A stretch of 44,109 nt of DNA from Patescibacteria group bacterium (GCA_020057505.1 JAGVFQ010000019.1:1-44109); one strand, 5' to 3'. Shown: positions 5,078-12,149, counted from the first letter of the stretch. The notes: generated from the letters alone by a model not told the origin. Program-made: numbers and translations.

Positions 5078-5881
5078 CTAGATTCCAAGTTCCTCCACCC
5101 CCAGGGGGAAGCAACCGAGACGGCTAATCCTGCCGTCGCCCTGAATCCAGTAGCCGCAGAAGAGACCGCGCGAGTCGAAATCGCCGAGGCGCAGCCGGTA
5201 GCCGCCGACGAGAAGAGTGTCGGTCCGGGTCAACAACTCGTTGAGCGGAGTCCGTTCGCCCGCGCGCTTGAAATGGGCAAAAATCAGACCGGCAAGAAGC
5301 GCGGCGGAACCGAAATTCTTCAGATGATGAGCCGGCAGACCGACTTGCTCGCGGAAAGAAGCGAGAAGGGCGAGTTTCTCCTGGACGTTTTTGCCGAGGC
5401 TCTCCGGAATGAGGCGGGGAATCCAGAAGACGATCGAATTTTTAGTCGGTTCGTCATTCTGCAGGTTCCAGCCCTGAAGGTATTCGAAATTCTCATAGCA
5501 GCAGCCGGCCTTGGGCGCGTGCTGCTTCAGGGTGAAGCCCTGATTTACTCGCCAGGCAACGGGACCGGTGTAGCCGAGAAGAGCAGCGAGCTTGCGCCAT
5601 TTGGGCACGAGGTGTTGAAGCTGCTCCGGAACTTCGGAGTCGGCGAGCGGGGTGAAAAAGATCGTTGTCGTGAGCTCCCTCGTCTTGGCGATGACAACCT
5701 CGGCGATGGCTAATTTCAGTTTATCGCCCTGCGCGAAAAGTTGTTGGAGACCTTCCTTGTCGGGATTCACCTTTCCGAGTGCGAGCTCGGCCGCGCGGTC
5801 GGCCACGTCCTTGATGAGCCGTATGAATTGTTTTTCCTGTCCGGGTGTCCTTTGTTCGGATGTGATCAATGTTTTTTTCAT
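5078..5881 (-). CDS. DGR target (variable) protein
   Basis: A 267-residue protein whose residues 222-260 are encoded by the VR, ending seven residues before the C-terminus (VR reads LGDFDSRGLFCGYW and RISRLGCFPLG). Variable residues relative to TR: 13 codons, including N to Y, R, F and I. The position and the FPLG ending are as in DGR targets, whose VR usually sits in a C-type-lectin-like fold; that fold is inferred. The N-terminal 200 residues (KKTLITSEQRTPGQEKQ onward, mostly helical) are not recognised. There is no signal peptide or membrane segment, so export is not evident. The start at 5881 is chosen because AAAGGAGG ends nine bases upstream; ATGs at 5890 and 5887 are too close to it. 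Much more GC-rich than its neighbours (40 of 60 bases in 5161-5220). Strong promoter at 6087-6115. Confidence 0.88.
   Translation of the reverse strand: MKKTLITSEQRTPGQEKQFIRLIKDVADRAAELALGKVNPDKEGLQQLFAQGDKLKLAIAEVVIAKTRELTTTIFFTPLADSEVPEQLQHLVPKWRKLAALLGYTGPVAWRVNQGFTLKQHAPKAGCCYENFEYLQGWNLQNDEPTKNSIVFWIPRLIPESLGKNVQEKLALLASFREQVGLPAHHLKNFGSAALLAGLIFAHFKRAGERTPLNELLTRTDTLLVGGYRLRLGDFDSRGLFCGYWIQGDGRISRLGCFPLGVEELGI
5102..5216 (-). repeat. DGR variable repeat (VR)
   Basis: The copy of TR inside the target gene. All 17 differences are at TR adenines, all change the amino acid and none makes a stop. At the 3' edge VR reads CCCCCTGGGGG where TR reads CCCCCTGATGG; a GC-rich 3' end differing between VR and TR is expected of the IMH / IMH* initiation site. 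Confidence 0.95.
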
Positions 5882-5890
5882 TGTCATCAT

Positions 5891-5898
5891 CCTCCTTT
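5891..5898 (-). promoter_or_regulatory. Strong ribosome binding site of the DGR target
   Basis: AAAGGAGG on the minus strand, nine bases before ATG 5881. It decides the start among three nearby ATGs and is much stronger than in most genes of the window. Confidence 0.75.
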
Positions 5899-5965
5899 CT
5901 TGGAAAGAATTGATTTTCTTGCCAATATGGCAAAAGGCCAGGAACTATTCCCAGCTTTGTTCTGA

Positions 5966-6046
5966 TTAACCTCCCCCTGCCCCCCTCCTTCGCAAGGAGG
6001 GAAAACTGGATTTCATCCCCTCAGCAAGAGGGGGGGGTCGCTAACC
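5966..6046. repeat. 81-bp palindromic repeat in the target gene leader
   Basis: Same two-hairpin layout and length as 3581-3661 and 8157-8236, more diverged. It is nested in an outer inverted repeat, 5947-5964 with 6046-6063 (ATTCCC.GCTTTGTT type), so the leader RNA can fold into one long stem. Confidence 0.75.
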
Positions 6047-6086
6047 AAAACAAAGCCGGGAATTTTTATTAAAGAACTAATATTTA

Positions 6087-6115
6087 AGGATAACATATCT
6101 TTAAATTTTTGTCAA
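6087..6115 (-). promoter_or_regulatory. Promoter of the DGR target gene
   Basis: A perfect TTGACA, a 17-base spacer and TATCCT on the minus strand, among the best sigma-70-like promoters in the window. Predicted start is about 6080, giving a leader of about 200 bases that contains the nested palindrome. The -35 lies at the last codons of the neighbouring transposase gene. Confidence 0.7.
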
Positions 6116-7173
6116 GCGTTTGTACAAGATGAGTACATAGGTAACACTTTTGAAAATTCCATAGGCGTTTTGTACCCTAAGGTTTCATGAGGTCGTCTAA
6201 AGTTGTATTCAATCAGCCATTCAGTCAGTCGTTGGTTGAAAATATTGGGATCAGGGTTGAAGTTGCCAAGTTCAATGAATTCCTTTTCTAAGGTTTGGTT
6301 GAATCGTTCGCAATTAGGATTATCCTTGGGTGTCCTTACTCGAGAATAGTATTGCTCGATTCCCAATCTAAGACAAGCTATCTTAAAATACTTTTCAAAT
6401 TCAGTGCCATTATCATGGCCTACCCGCGGCACTTGGCCGTCTAAAAGATAGTGGAGACGGTAAAGGAAATCCTCGCCGTTCTTTGAGCTTTTGGTTTGAT
6501 ACATTCTCGCGAAAGCCATCTTCCCGTATTTATCGATCGCCGTAAAGATATATCGCTTGAGGCCATTCCAATGGATGACAATGGTATCAAGACAAACGAT
6601 GTAGCCGGCTTGTTTTTGATGCCAAGCCAGTTTATTCAATTCTAACTCGGTGATGCGTTTTTTCTTTTGGCTCCTTTGCCTTTTCCTTTGTATTTTAGCT
6701 GTTTTTATGGGATTGAAGTAGAGCTTCCTTTTCTCGATCACTTTTTGGATTTTCCATGAGGAAATCTTCTCGCCGTATTCTCGTTCGTAGATCTTCGCCA
6801 GTTTGTTCTTGCCGTAGCGAATATATCTTTTTCTTAAAGCAACGATTCTTTGTTCTTGGGTTGGAGTGATTTCCCTTTGTCGCGTTCTTTTAGGCGCTCT
6901 GGGTCTATCTTCAAGCTTGCGGAGGCTGTAAAGATTATCCTCGTCAAATTCACGAAACCACTTGTAGAAGGTTTTTCTCGTAATGCCAAAGTGTCTTGCG
7001 GTATCTGTGGCGCTTGAGCCTTCATAGTAATGGATAATCCATTCAAGCCTTAATTGAGCTTGCTTCGTGATTTTGAGGATTTTAGCCACCCGGCGCCAAC
7101 GTTCGTGCTTATCGAGGAGCTTGATTTGGGGGACGAGATAATAGCCGATTTGTTTAATCTTATCGTTTAGCAT
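6112..7173 (-). CDS. DDE transposase (IS481/IS3-type rve integrase core)
   Basis: A 353-residue transposase. The N-terminal part has helix-turn-helix segments (ATDTARHFGITRKTFYKWF, about residues 56-74) and a basic linker. The catalytic core follows with the first Asp in IVCLDTIVIHW, the second in VGHDNGTEFEKYF, and Glu in NPNCERFNQTLEKEF, then the usual ending YNFRRPHETLGYKTPMEF. It is a single reading frame with no programmed frameshift, which favours IS481-like over classical IS3 elements. The last residues (SSCTNA) are encoded beyond the left inverted repeat, with the TGA stop in flanking DNA; a one-base gap in that repeat relative to the right one may have shifted the end of the frame. 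It appears intact. Confidence 0.92.
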   Translation of the reverse strand: MLNDKIKQIGYYLVPQIKLLDKHERWRRVAKILKITKQAQLRLEWIIHYYEGSSATDTARHFGITRKTFYKWFREFDEDNLYSLRKLEDRPRAPKRTRQREITPTQEQRIVALRKRYIRYGKNKLAKIYEREYGEKISSWKIQKVIEKRKLYFNPIKTAKIQRKRQRSQKKKRITELELNKLAWHQKQAGYIVCLDTIVIHWNGLKRYIFTAIDKYGKMAFARMYQTKSSKNGEDFLYRLHYLLDGQVPRVGHDNGTEFEKYFKIACLRLGIEQYYSRVRTPKDNPNCERFNQTLEKEFIELGNFNPDPNIFNQRLTEWLIEYNFRRPHETLGYKTPMEFSKVLPMYSSCTNA

Positions 7174-7265
7174 AAAGATGAGATTAGAGGTGATAAGTAA
7201 CTGTCTATTTTGCCTTTTTTCTTTGATTTAGGCAATTTAGAAGTGTTACCTATGTATCTCATCTT
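6126..7265. mobile_element. Insertion sequence bounded by 24/25-bp inverted repeats
   Basis: The left end 6126-6149 and the right end 7241-7265 are inverted repeats (AAGATGAG.TACATAGG then TAACACTT) differing by one base of length. The only cargo is the transposase. No clear target-site duplication is visible at the two junctions, so the element is old or one junction has changed. Confidence 0.85.
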
Positions 7266-7316
7266 ATGCATGATTTTAACATAATTAATAAAATTTTAGC
7301 TAAAATTAGAGATAAA

Positions 7317-7386
7317 TCCGTCGAGGAGTCAACGCGGAGCCCCTACTTTAGTCGGGACAATCTCCTGACTGAAGTCAGGACTCCAT
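7317..7386. repeat. Dispersed-type palindromic repeat
   Basis: Contains the hairpins CCCTACTTTAGTCGGG and TCCTGACTGAAGTCAGGA, followed by short inverted segments. It fills the gap between the insertion sequence and ndk. Confidence 0.6.
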
Positions 7387-7393
7387 TGAACTA

Positions 7394-7422
7394 AAAACTA
7401 GTCACTTATAGTGGCTAGTTTT
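7394..7422. terminator. ndk terminator
   Basis: A 12-bp stem (AAAACTAG-TCAC / GTGG-CTAGTTTT) with a five-base loop, 27 bases after the ndk stop. T-rich on both strands, so it may work in both directions. Confidence 0.75.
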
Positions 7423-7448
7423 ATATATTACCAAGAAATCAAAAAACT

Positions 7449-8054
7449 TTATTCCCTCAAAGAATCCAGATTAACATCATAAATAATTTTCTCTTGCACG
7501 AGATTATACTGTAATATTTCATTTTCTTTGAACCAAATTTTGATTTCTTTCTCAGCTTCCTCAACACTGCCCGAAGCATGAATTAGATTTCTGATTGCTC
7601 GATTATCAAGATCGCTCATATCATAGGAATCAATCGTAAAATCACCGCGAATCGTGCCCACGTCAGAGGTTAAAGGCTCGGTCCCGCCGGTAATTTTTCT
7701 CACAATGCCAATCGCCTTATTCCCCTGCCAGATCATAGCGATCACCGGGCTCACAATCATATAATTTTTCAATCTTTCGATCACGGCATTGCCGCACTCT
7801 TCTGGAGTTTTGAACGGTGGTTCCTCGCCGTTTGCAATATACGATTTCATGGATTTCTCGCCGACTTTTCGTTTCCATTCCGGGTCAACGGTATAATGCC
7901 TTTCAATCATGTCTTTGTCCGGAACTAACATTTTTAAAGCGATCATTTTCAAACCGGTCCGCTCGTAGCGATTGATAATTTCACCGATCAGGCCGCGCTG
8001 AACGCCGTCCGGTTTGATTAAGACTAAGGTTCTTTCTTCTTTGGGATGAGCCAT
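7449..8054 (-). CDS. ndk: Nucleoside diphosphate kinase, enlarged form
   Basis: Transfers the gamma phosphate from ATP to nucleoside diphosphates through a phosphohistidine, balancing nucleotide pools. The start TLVLIKPDGVQRGLIGEI, the segment GTIRGDF and the catalytic histidine in NLIHASGSVEEAEKEI are clear. At 201 residues it is longer than the usual 135-150. Extra sequence lies after RHYTVD (WKRKVGEKSMKSYIANGEEP), a shorter insertion (SYDMSDLDNR) lies before the catalytic histidine, and there is a tail of about 30 residues. It is monocistronic, with a good promoter (8091-8119) and terminator (7394-7422). Confidence 0.95.
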   Translation of the reverse strand: MAHPKEERTLVLIKPDGVQRGLIGEIINRYERTGLKMIALKMLVPDKDMIERHYTVDPEWKRKVGEKSMKSYIANGEEPPFKTPEECGNAVIERLKNYMIVSPVIAMIWQGNKAIGIVRKITGGTEPLTSDVGTIRGDFTIDSYDMSDLDNRAIRNLIHASGSVEEAEKEIKIWFKENEILQYNLVQEKIIYDVNLDSLRE

Positions 8055-8090
8055 ATTAGTTTGTGATGCGAATTAAGAATTTATTAAATA

Positions 8091-8119
8091 ATTATAGATG
8101 AAAAAACAAGAAAAAGCAA
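8091..8119 (-). promoter_or_regulatory. ndk promoter
   Basis: TTGCTT, a 17-base spacer and a perfect TATAAT on the minus strand, about 40 bases before the ndk start. Confidence 0.7.
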
Positions 8120-8156
8120 ATCTTTTAATTCCCTCTTAGCAAAGGGAATTCATAAT

Positions 8157-8236
8157 CTCACCCCCAGCCCCCTCCTTCGTAAGGAGAGGGGGTCTCGTTC
8201 CCCTCCTTTATAAGGAGGGGCCAGGGGAGGTGGGAG
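8157..8236. repeat. 80-bp double-hairpin palindromic repeat
   Basis: Inverted ends CTCACCCCC / GGTGGGAG and two inner hairpins (CCCCCTCCTT..AAGGAGAGGGGG and CCCCTCCTT..AAGGAGGGG). It is the best-preserved member of the family also found inside the RT gene and in the DGR target leader. The same 405-base gap (8055-8459) also holds a smaller palindrome at 8127-8150, a cloverleaf-like inverted-repeat cluster at 8264-8350 and a half-copy of the element at 8404-8450. Confidence 0.85.
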
Positions 8237-8263
8237 AATTCTCGCTCCCTCTCTTAAATCACC

Positions 8264-8350
8264 GCTAGCCATAAATGGACTAGGCTGGTTTATCGAAACC
8301 CTTTTAAAAGGGTTTTCGTGCTATAGACCGGCCGTTCACGGCTGGGCTAT
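8264..8350. other. Cloverleaf-like cluster of inverted repeats
   Basis: TAGCC and GGCTA at the outer edges, a stem CTAGCCAT/ATGG.CTAG, a central stem GGCTGGT/ACCGGCC topped by CGAAACCC/GGGTTTTCG, and a hairpin GCCGT/ACGGC. It is not a tRNA, as no T arm or anticodon loop of the right size is present. Function unknown. Confidence 0.4.
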
Positions 8351-8459
8351 TAAATTGCTATAATAAATTTCCACAAAAATTAGGAAATGCAAATCTTAAC
8401 CTTGCAAAACCCCCTCTTAATCTCCCCCTTGGCGAGGAGGAAAACTAAAAAACCACCAC

Positions 8460-9359
8460 TTATTCCCCCACCTCCACCTTAAATCCATCGCTAAAAACTT
8501 TCACTTCGCCGTCGATATCAGTGCGATAGATATGCGCGCCTTTGTCTTGGATTCTTTTCACTATCCGATAATCCGGCAGATTAAATTGATTGTCCTTGCC
8601 GGCTTCGATGACCGCGATCCAAGGCATAACGGCCTTGATAAAATCTACCGTGGATGAACTATCGCTGCCATGATGCGCTACTTTCAGAACATCAGCCTTT
8701 AAATCAACATTTTGTTTTAACAGCTCTTGCTCCACTTCTTCCTCAATATCGCCGGTGAAAAGAAAAGAAGTTTTATTATAAACCAATTTGGCAACAATTG
8801 AGGTATTATTGAGTTTTTTGCCCAAGGCCATGGGCGCGTTACCGTTCGCGACATTTTGATTAACTAAATCACTAAGCGGATACAAAATTTTCAAATTAAG
8901 ATTATCGCCCAAATTGATTTCCAGCGGACCGGTGATAGCCTCAAAGGGAATATTCTTTTTTTGAATTTCTTCAAGCCAAGCGATATATTCTGACGTATTA
9001 TAAGAAACTCCGGTAGCTAAAATCTTTTTCACGTTATATCGCTTCAGAACCTCAACTAAACCGGTCACGTGATCCGCGTGGGGATGGGTAAGAATCATTA
9101 GATCAATATCCCGATCAAAAAAAGACAAATTGCCGCCGATTTCTTTTACCACTTTATTATCCGGACCGCCATCAATTAAAATTTTCTGGCCATAAGGCGT
9201 CTTGATTAATGTCGCATCGCCTTGGCCAACGTCCAAAAAATCAACTTCCAATTTGCCATTTGCCGAACTTGGCCAAAGCAAAACTCCAAGCAATATCAAA
9301 ACCGCGGTCAAAAGTCCGGCAACAATAATGGTTAATTTTTTATTGATTAAATTATTCAT
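8460..9359 (-). CDS. ComEC C-terminal-like metallo-beta-lactamase protein
   Basis: A 299-residue protein with one N-terminal membrane helix (LTIIVAGLLTAVLILLGVLL) and then a metallo-beta-lactamase fold: VDFLDVGQGDATLI, HPHADHVTG, TGDIEEE and KVAHHGSDSS supply the metal ligands. This is the domain that forms the C-terminal end of full-length ComEC/Rec2, the DNA-uptake channel, where it is thought to act as a nuclease on incoming DNA. It directly follows the channel gene (24-base gap, same strand), so it probably supplies that domain as a separate membrane-anchored protein facing outward. Confidence 0.9.
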   Translation of the reverse strand: MNNLINKKLTIIVAGLLTAVLILLGVLLWPSSANGKLEVDFLDVGQGDATLIKTPYGQKILIDGGPDNKVVKEIGGNLSFFDRDIDLMILTHPHADHVTGLVEVLKRYNVKKILATGVSYNTSEYIAWLEEIQKKNIPFEAITGPLEINLGDNLNLKILYPLSDLVNQNVANGNAPMALGKKLNNTSIVAKLVYNKTSFLFTGDIEEEVEQELLKQNVDLKADVLKVAHHGSDSSSTVDFIKAVMPWIAVIEAGKDNQFNLPDYRIVKRIQDKGAHIYRTDIDGEVKVFSDGFKVEVGE

Positions 9360-9365
9360 AGAAAT

Positions 9366-9417
9366 CTAATTCGTGTATTCGCATTAATTCGTTTTTAATT
9401 CGTGTTTATTCGTGTGT
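9366..9417. repeat. ATTCGTG repeat array overlapping the comEC 3' end
   Basis: Six ATTCGTG/ATTCGC/ATTCG units in about 50 bases. Similar arrays occur at 41028-41058 and inside leuS (41510-41562). It encodes the comEC C-terminal dozen residues and fills the gap to the next gene. Confidence 0.7.
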
Positions 9418-10880
9418 TCCCTCCAAATCCACAAACTAATCAAAATATAACCGATTAACATTGTCCACCAAGGCAAACCTTTAATTTCGATTGAAGACCA
9501 AGGCAAATTGCCAAAAAATCTAACAATCAAAATTATATAAGACAAGGCCAGCCAGACAAACCACCCCATGACCCAACCCAAAGGCCACAAGATCATTCCC
9601 ACGGCCGCAACCGCAAACCCAAGAGCCATAGCCCAGGGAATTACCGGCAATACTAGAATATTCACTAAGGGCGCCACAATCGACAAACGGCCGAATTGAT
9701 AGAGAATCAACGGCGTCGTAAAAATTATAGCCGAAACGGTAGTGAGTAGCGAATTTTTCAGACCATGAAATTCCGGCCAGTTACTAAAATATTTCTCGAG
9801 AATCGGCGAGAGATAAACCAAACCCATGGTCGCGAGAAATGATAATTGAAAACCCGCGTCAAAAGCCAAAATTTTTGGATTAACTAATAACATCAGAACC
9901 GCGGCCAAAATGAGCGCGTTCGTAATGCGGCTGACCCGGCCGATTTGACTCACGAGTAAAACCAAAACTCCCATCACGGCGGCGCGCACCACGGAAGCCG
10001 ATGCACCGGTAATTATAACAAAAAATAATATTCCAGCAACTATGAACCAAAAAGATTTTTTTCTCGATATGCCTATGCCTTTGGCCATACTAAGGAGTAT
10101 GGCCGCAATAATCGTGATATTATAGCCGGAAATGGCGATAATATGGGTCGTGCCGGTGCGATTGAACGCTTGAATCAAATCATCGGCGATGGATCTTTTG
10201 GCGCCCACGAGGAGGCCGGCCAAAAAAGATGCTTGTGGTTCGGGCAAAATTTTATTTATTGTTCCGATAAAATAATTTTTTAATACTAATAAATTTTTAA
10301 CCAACCAATTGCCTTGATTTTCTCCAATCAATTTAATTTGAGGATTAAAACACAAAGAATAAATATTATAACGTGAAAGATATTGGTCATAATCAAAATC
10401 TTCAATTTTTTCTGGTTGGACCAGCCGACAACTTATTTCAAGCTCATCTCCATATTGATATTCGGGATATAAACTGGTTTTCACCAAAACTTGACCGCTT
10501 ATTTTTTTGCTTCCACCGGCAGAAATCAAAAGATTACTTGCGACAATCAATTTGGTATAACTATCTCTTACGTCCGGCTCCGCCACAACGGTACCGATAA
10601 ATTTTTGTTCGGTATTATTATAAAAAGCGATAAAATTTTCGTTGATATTGGGCAAACTGAAATTATAGCGAATTATGGCTAAACAAATAATTATTCCGCC
10701 GAAACCTAATAGCCTAAAAAGCGTCTTTCGCCAGCCAAAAATTAAAATTATAACAGCAACAATCAAAATAATATAGACTGTAAAAAAAGACAGAGAAAAA
10801 TAAGAGCGCAAACCTACGCCAAGAATAAAAAATAAGCAGGAAAATAGAAAAATTTTTGATCTAGTTAATTTATATTCCAT
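9384..10880 (-). CDS. comEC: ComEC/Rec2 competence channel protein, lacking the C-terminal MBL domain
   Basis: A 498-residue membrane protein. The N-terminal part has several helices and an OB-like domain with EFIGTVV-type strands (DUF4131-like), followed by the competence domain with FLAGLLVGAKRSI and RTGTTHIIAISGYNI, the hallmark of ComEC, the inner-membrane pore for single-stranded DNA uptake. It ends after the last helices without a metallo-beta-lactamase domain; that domain is encoded by the next gene. The final residues (REHTNKHELKTN) are encoded by a TTCGTG-type dispersed repeat at the 3' end, so the C-terminus has been remodelled by repeat sequence. Supports natural transformation. 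Confidence 0.93.
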   Translation of the reverse strand: MEYKLTRSKIFLFSCLFFILGVGLRSYFSLSFFTVYIILIVAVIILIFGWRKTLFRLLGFGGIIICLAIIRYNFSLPNINENFIAFYNNTEQKFIGTVVAEPDVRDSYTKLIVASNLLISAGGSKKISGQVLVKTSLYPEYQYGDELEISCRLVQPEKIEDFDYDQYLSRYNIYSLCFNPQIKLIGENQGNWLVKNLLVLKNYFIGTINKILPEPQASFLAGLLVGAKRSIADDLIQAFNRTGTTHIIAISGYNITIIAAILLSMAKGIGISRKKSFWFIVAGILFFVIITGASASVVRAAVMGVLVLLVSQIGRVSRITNALILAAVLMLLVNPKILAFDAGFQLSFLATMGLVYLSPILEKYFSNWPEFHGLKNSLLTTVSAIIFTTPLILYQFGRLSIVAPLVNILVLPVIPWAMALGFAVAAVGMILWPLGWVMGWFVWLALSYIILIVRFFGNLPWSSIEIKGLPWWTMLIGYILISLWIWREHTNKHELKTN

Positions 10881-10895
10881 GCCTATATTTTAACA

Positions 10896-10927
10896 TAAAA
10901 AAACAGGAGCGGATAAACCGCTCCTGT
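10896..10927 (-). terminator. Terminator of the surface-protein gene
   Basis: A perfect 10-bp stem ACAGGAGCGG/CCGCTCCTGT with a five-base loop, followed on the minus strand by seven T. It ends the gene at 10947. Confidence 0.88.
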
Positions 10928-10946
10928 AAATTTTAGATTATATATT

Positions 10947-12035
10947 TTATTGTAATATATAGCCCCAAGCCCTTACTGTTGACCAGCCCAAAGGAGTAGT
11001 AGGATTGACACCAAATGCCGCCTTGAACTTCAAAATACCTACTCTTTCCTTAGCCAAATCCCTAGTAAAGCGAATACGATACATCATAGTATTCCAAGCC
11101 AAATCTTCATCAGCGTCTTTGAAATTTGGAGCATGACCAACTAAAGTTTTGAAAGTAGTAAGAACTTTACCGACCTGAGCTTGCTCTTTCACTAAATTAC
11201 GATTTACCACCTTCAAACCTGTAGCCATTCTCTCAATATCGCTCCAAATAAAATCGGATCGGCCGACAGTTTCAAAATAATCTCTCGCTAAAGCGCGGCG
11301 TTCGCCAGCTCCTAATTTGACAGTAGCGCTGGAAATGCCATAAGTAACAAAATTTGTTATAGCTGTTACCTGAGCTTCTGTTAAACTGACTTTAAAGGCA
11401 ATAGCATCAGATCTAACAAGCGGCATATATTTTGCTTCTTCGGATTGATTGCGCACTAAAGATAAACCAGAAAGAAGTTCGTCAAGCTTTGTTGGGTCTT
11501 GTATAAGAACTGCAACTGGAGCAGCTGCTGGCGTTGTGGTCGTGGTTGTCTCTGGAGCGGCTGTCGGTGTCGTAGTTGTGGTCGTTGTTGGCGCTGGTGC
11601 CGGAGTCGCGCCGCCTCCGCCCCCCGCAGTACCGCTTGTCGAACCTGGAGTCGCCAAAGTAATTGAATCGCCAAGTATTGGCGTCTGATCAAATGTTGCG
11701 TTTCGGAACATTACATAAACATTTTTAGCGCCATCACCTGAAGTCAATGTCCATGTTTTGCTTGTGGCGTATGCTTCCCAACTGCACGCGGCAAAACTAG
11801 AATCATTACATAAAACCATCTGCGTCGCGCCAGTGGCGGCTAAGGTTAAGCTAACGGACGTAGAAGAAGTTGTTGCATCGTCATTATTAATAACAATGGA
11901 GGCATTAGATGGCGGCGTAGATGAAACATAACCGAACGCGGTTTTAAATAAAAATCCGCCTACCGGAGTCAAGGCCAATAAAAATGCGAAAATGAAAATT
12001 AGACCTTTGACCAATGAAACGCTGTGCTTTTTCAT
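10947..12035 (-). CDS. Secreted surface protein with Thr/Pro/Ala linker
   Basis: A 362-residue exported protein. An N-terminal signal or anchor (GLIFIFAFLLALTPVGGFLF) is followed by a beta-rich domain of about 90 residues (SIVINNDDATTSSTSVSLTL) similar to bacterial surface repeat domains. Then comes a low-complexity linker of Gly, Ala, Pro and long Thr runs (about residues 130-175), and a helical C-terminal region containing GERRALARDYFE and LKFKAAFGVNPTTPLGWSTV, a pattern recurring in Patescibacteria cell-surface proteins. The Thr-rich linker is a likely glycosylation site. It is a single gene with its own promoter and a strong terminator, and it neighbours the glycan locus. The precise function is unknown. 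Confidence 0.75.
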   Translation of the reverse strand: MKKHSVSLVKGLIFIFAFLLALTPVGGFLFKTAFGYVSSTPPSNASIVINNDDATTSSTSVSLTLAATGATQMVLCNDSSFAACSWEAYATSKTWTLTSGDGAKNVYVMFRNATFDQTPILGDSITLATPGSTSGTAGGGGGATPAPAPTTTTTTTPTAAPETTTTTTPAAAPVAVLIQDPTKLDELLSGLSLVRNQSEEAKYMPLVRSDAIAFKVSLTEAQVTAITNFVTYGISSATVKLGAGERRALARDYFETVGRSDFIWSDIERMATGLKVVNRNLVKEQAQVGKVLTTFKTLVGHAPNFKDADEDLAWNTMMYRIRFTRDLAKERVGILKFKAAFGVNPTTPLGWSTVRAWGYILQ

Positions 12036-12085
12036 AGAGTTTGTTCTTAAAAAAATATTAAAAGTTAGCTAAAATTTTCATCTAT

Positions 12086-12112
12086 TGTGGATTAAAAGAA
12101 TAGTTATCCACA
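12086..12112. promoter_or_regulatory. Inverted pair of DnaA-box-like sites
   Basis: TGTGGATTA and TTATCCACA face each other across nine bases; the second equals the consensus DnaA box, the first differs by one base. They lie between the promoter (12127-12135) and the start of the surface-protein gene, in the leader. A role as operator or as a simple hairpin is equally possible. Confidence 0.4.
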
Positions 12113-12126
12113 ACCCATGTACTTAA

Positions 12127-12135
12127 ATTATACCA
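12127..12135 (-). promoter_or_regulatory. Extended -10 promoter of the surface-protein gene
   Basis: TGGTATAAT on the minus strand (a TG-N-TATAAT extended -10) with only a weak -35, leaving a leader of about 85 bases before ATG 12035. Confidence 0.55.
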
Positions 12136-12149
12136 TAAATAGAAAAAAA

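Noticed and set aside
5054-5713. 219-codon open frame on the plus strand opposite the DGR target
   Set aside because: High GC of the target gene leaves the opposite strand open by chance; the minus-strand gene has a strong promoter, a ribosome binding site and the VR.
6112-6114. Possible TGA recoding (as in some Patescibacteria)
   Set aside because: TGA ends the transposase frame, and conserved proteins need no in-frame TGA, so the standard reading is sufficient.
8339-8364. Plus-strand promoter (TTCACG ... TGCTATAAT)
   Set aside because: It would transcribe into the antisense 3' end of the metallo-beta-lactamase gene with no gene downstream; kept only as part of the inverted-repeat observation.
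8157-8450. Repeats that might be a CRISPR array
   Set aside because: There are no equal-length repeats with unique spacers and no cas genes; these are single palindromic elements.
11449-11688. Open frame of Val/Ala/Gly runs on the plus strand
   Set aside because: It is the reverse complement of the Thr/Pro linker of the surface-protein gene.
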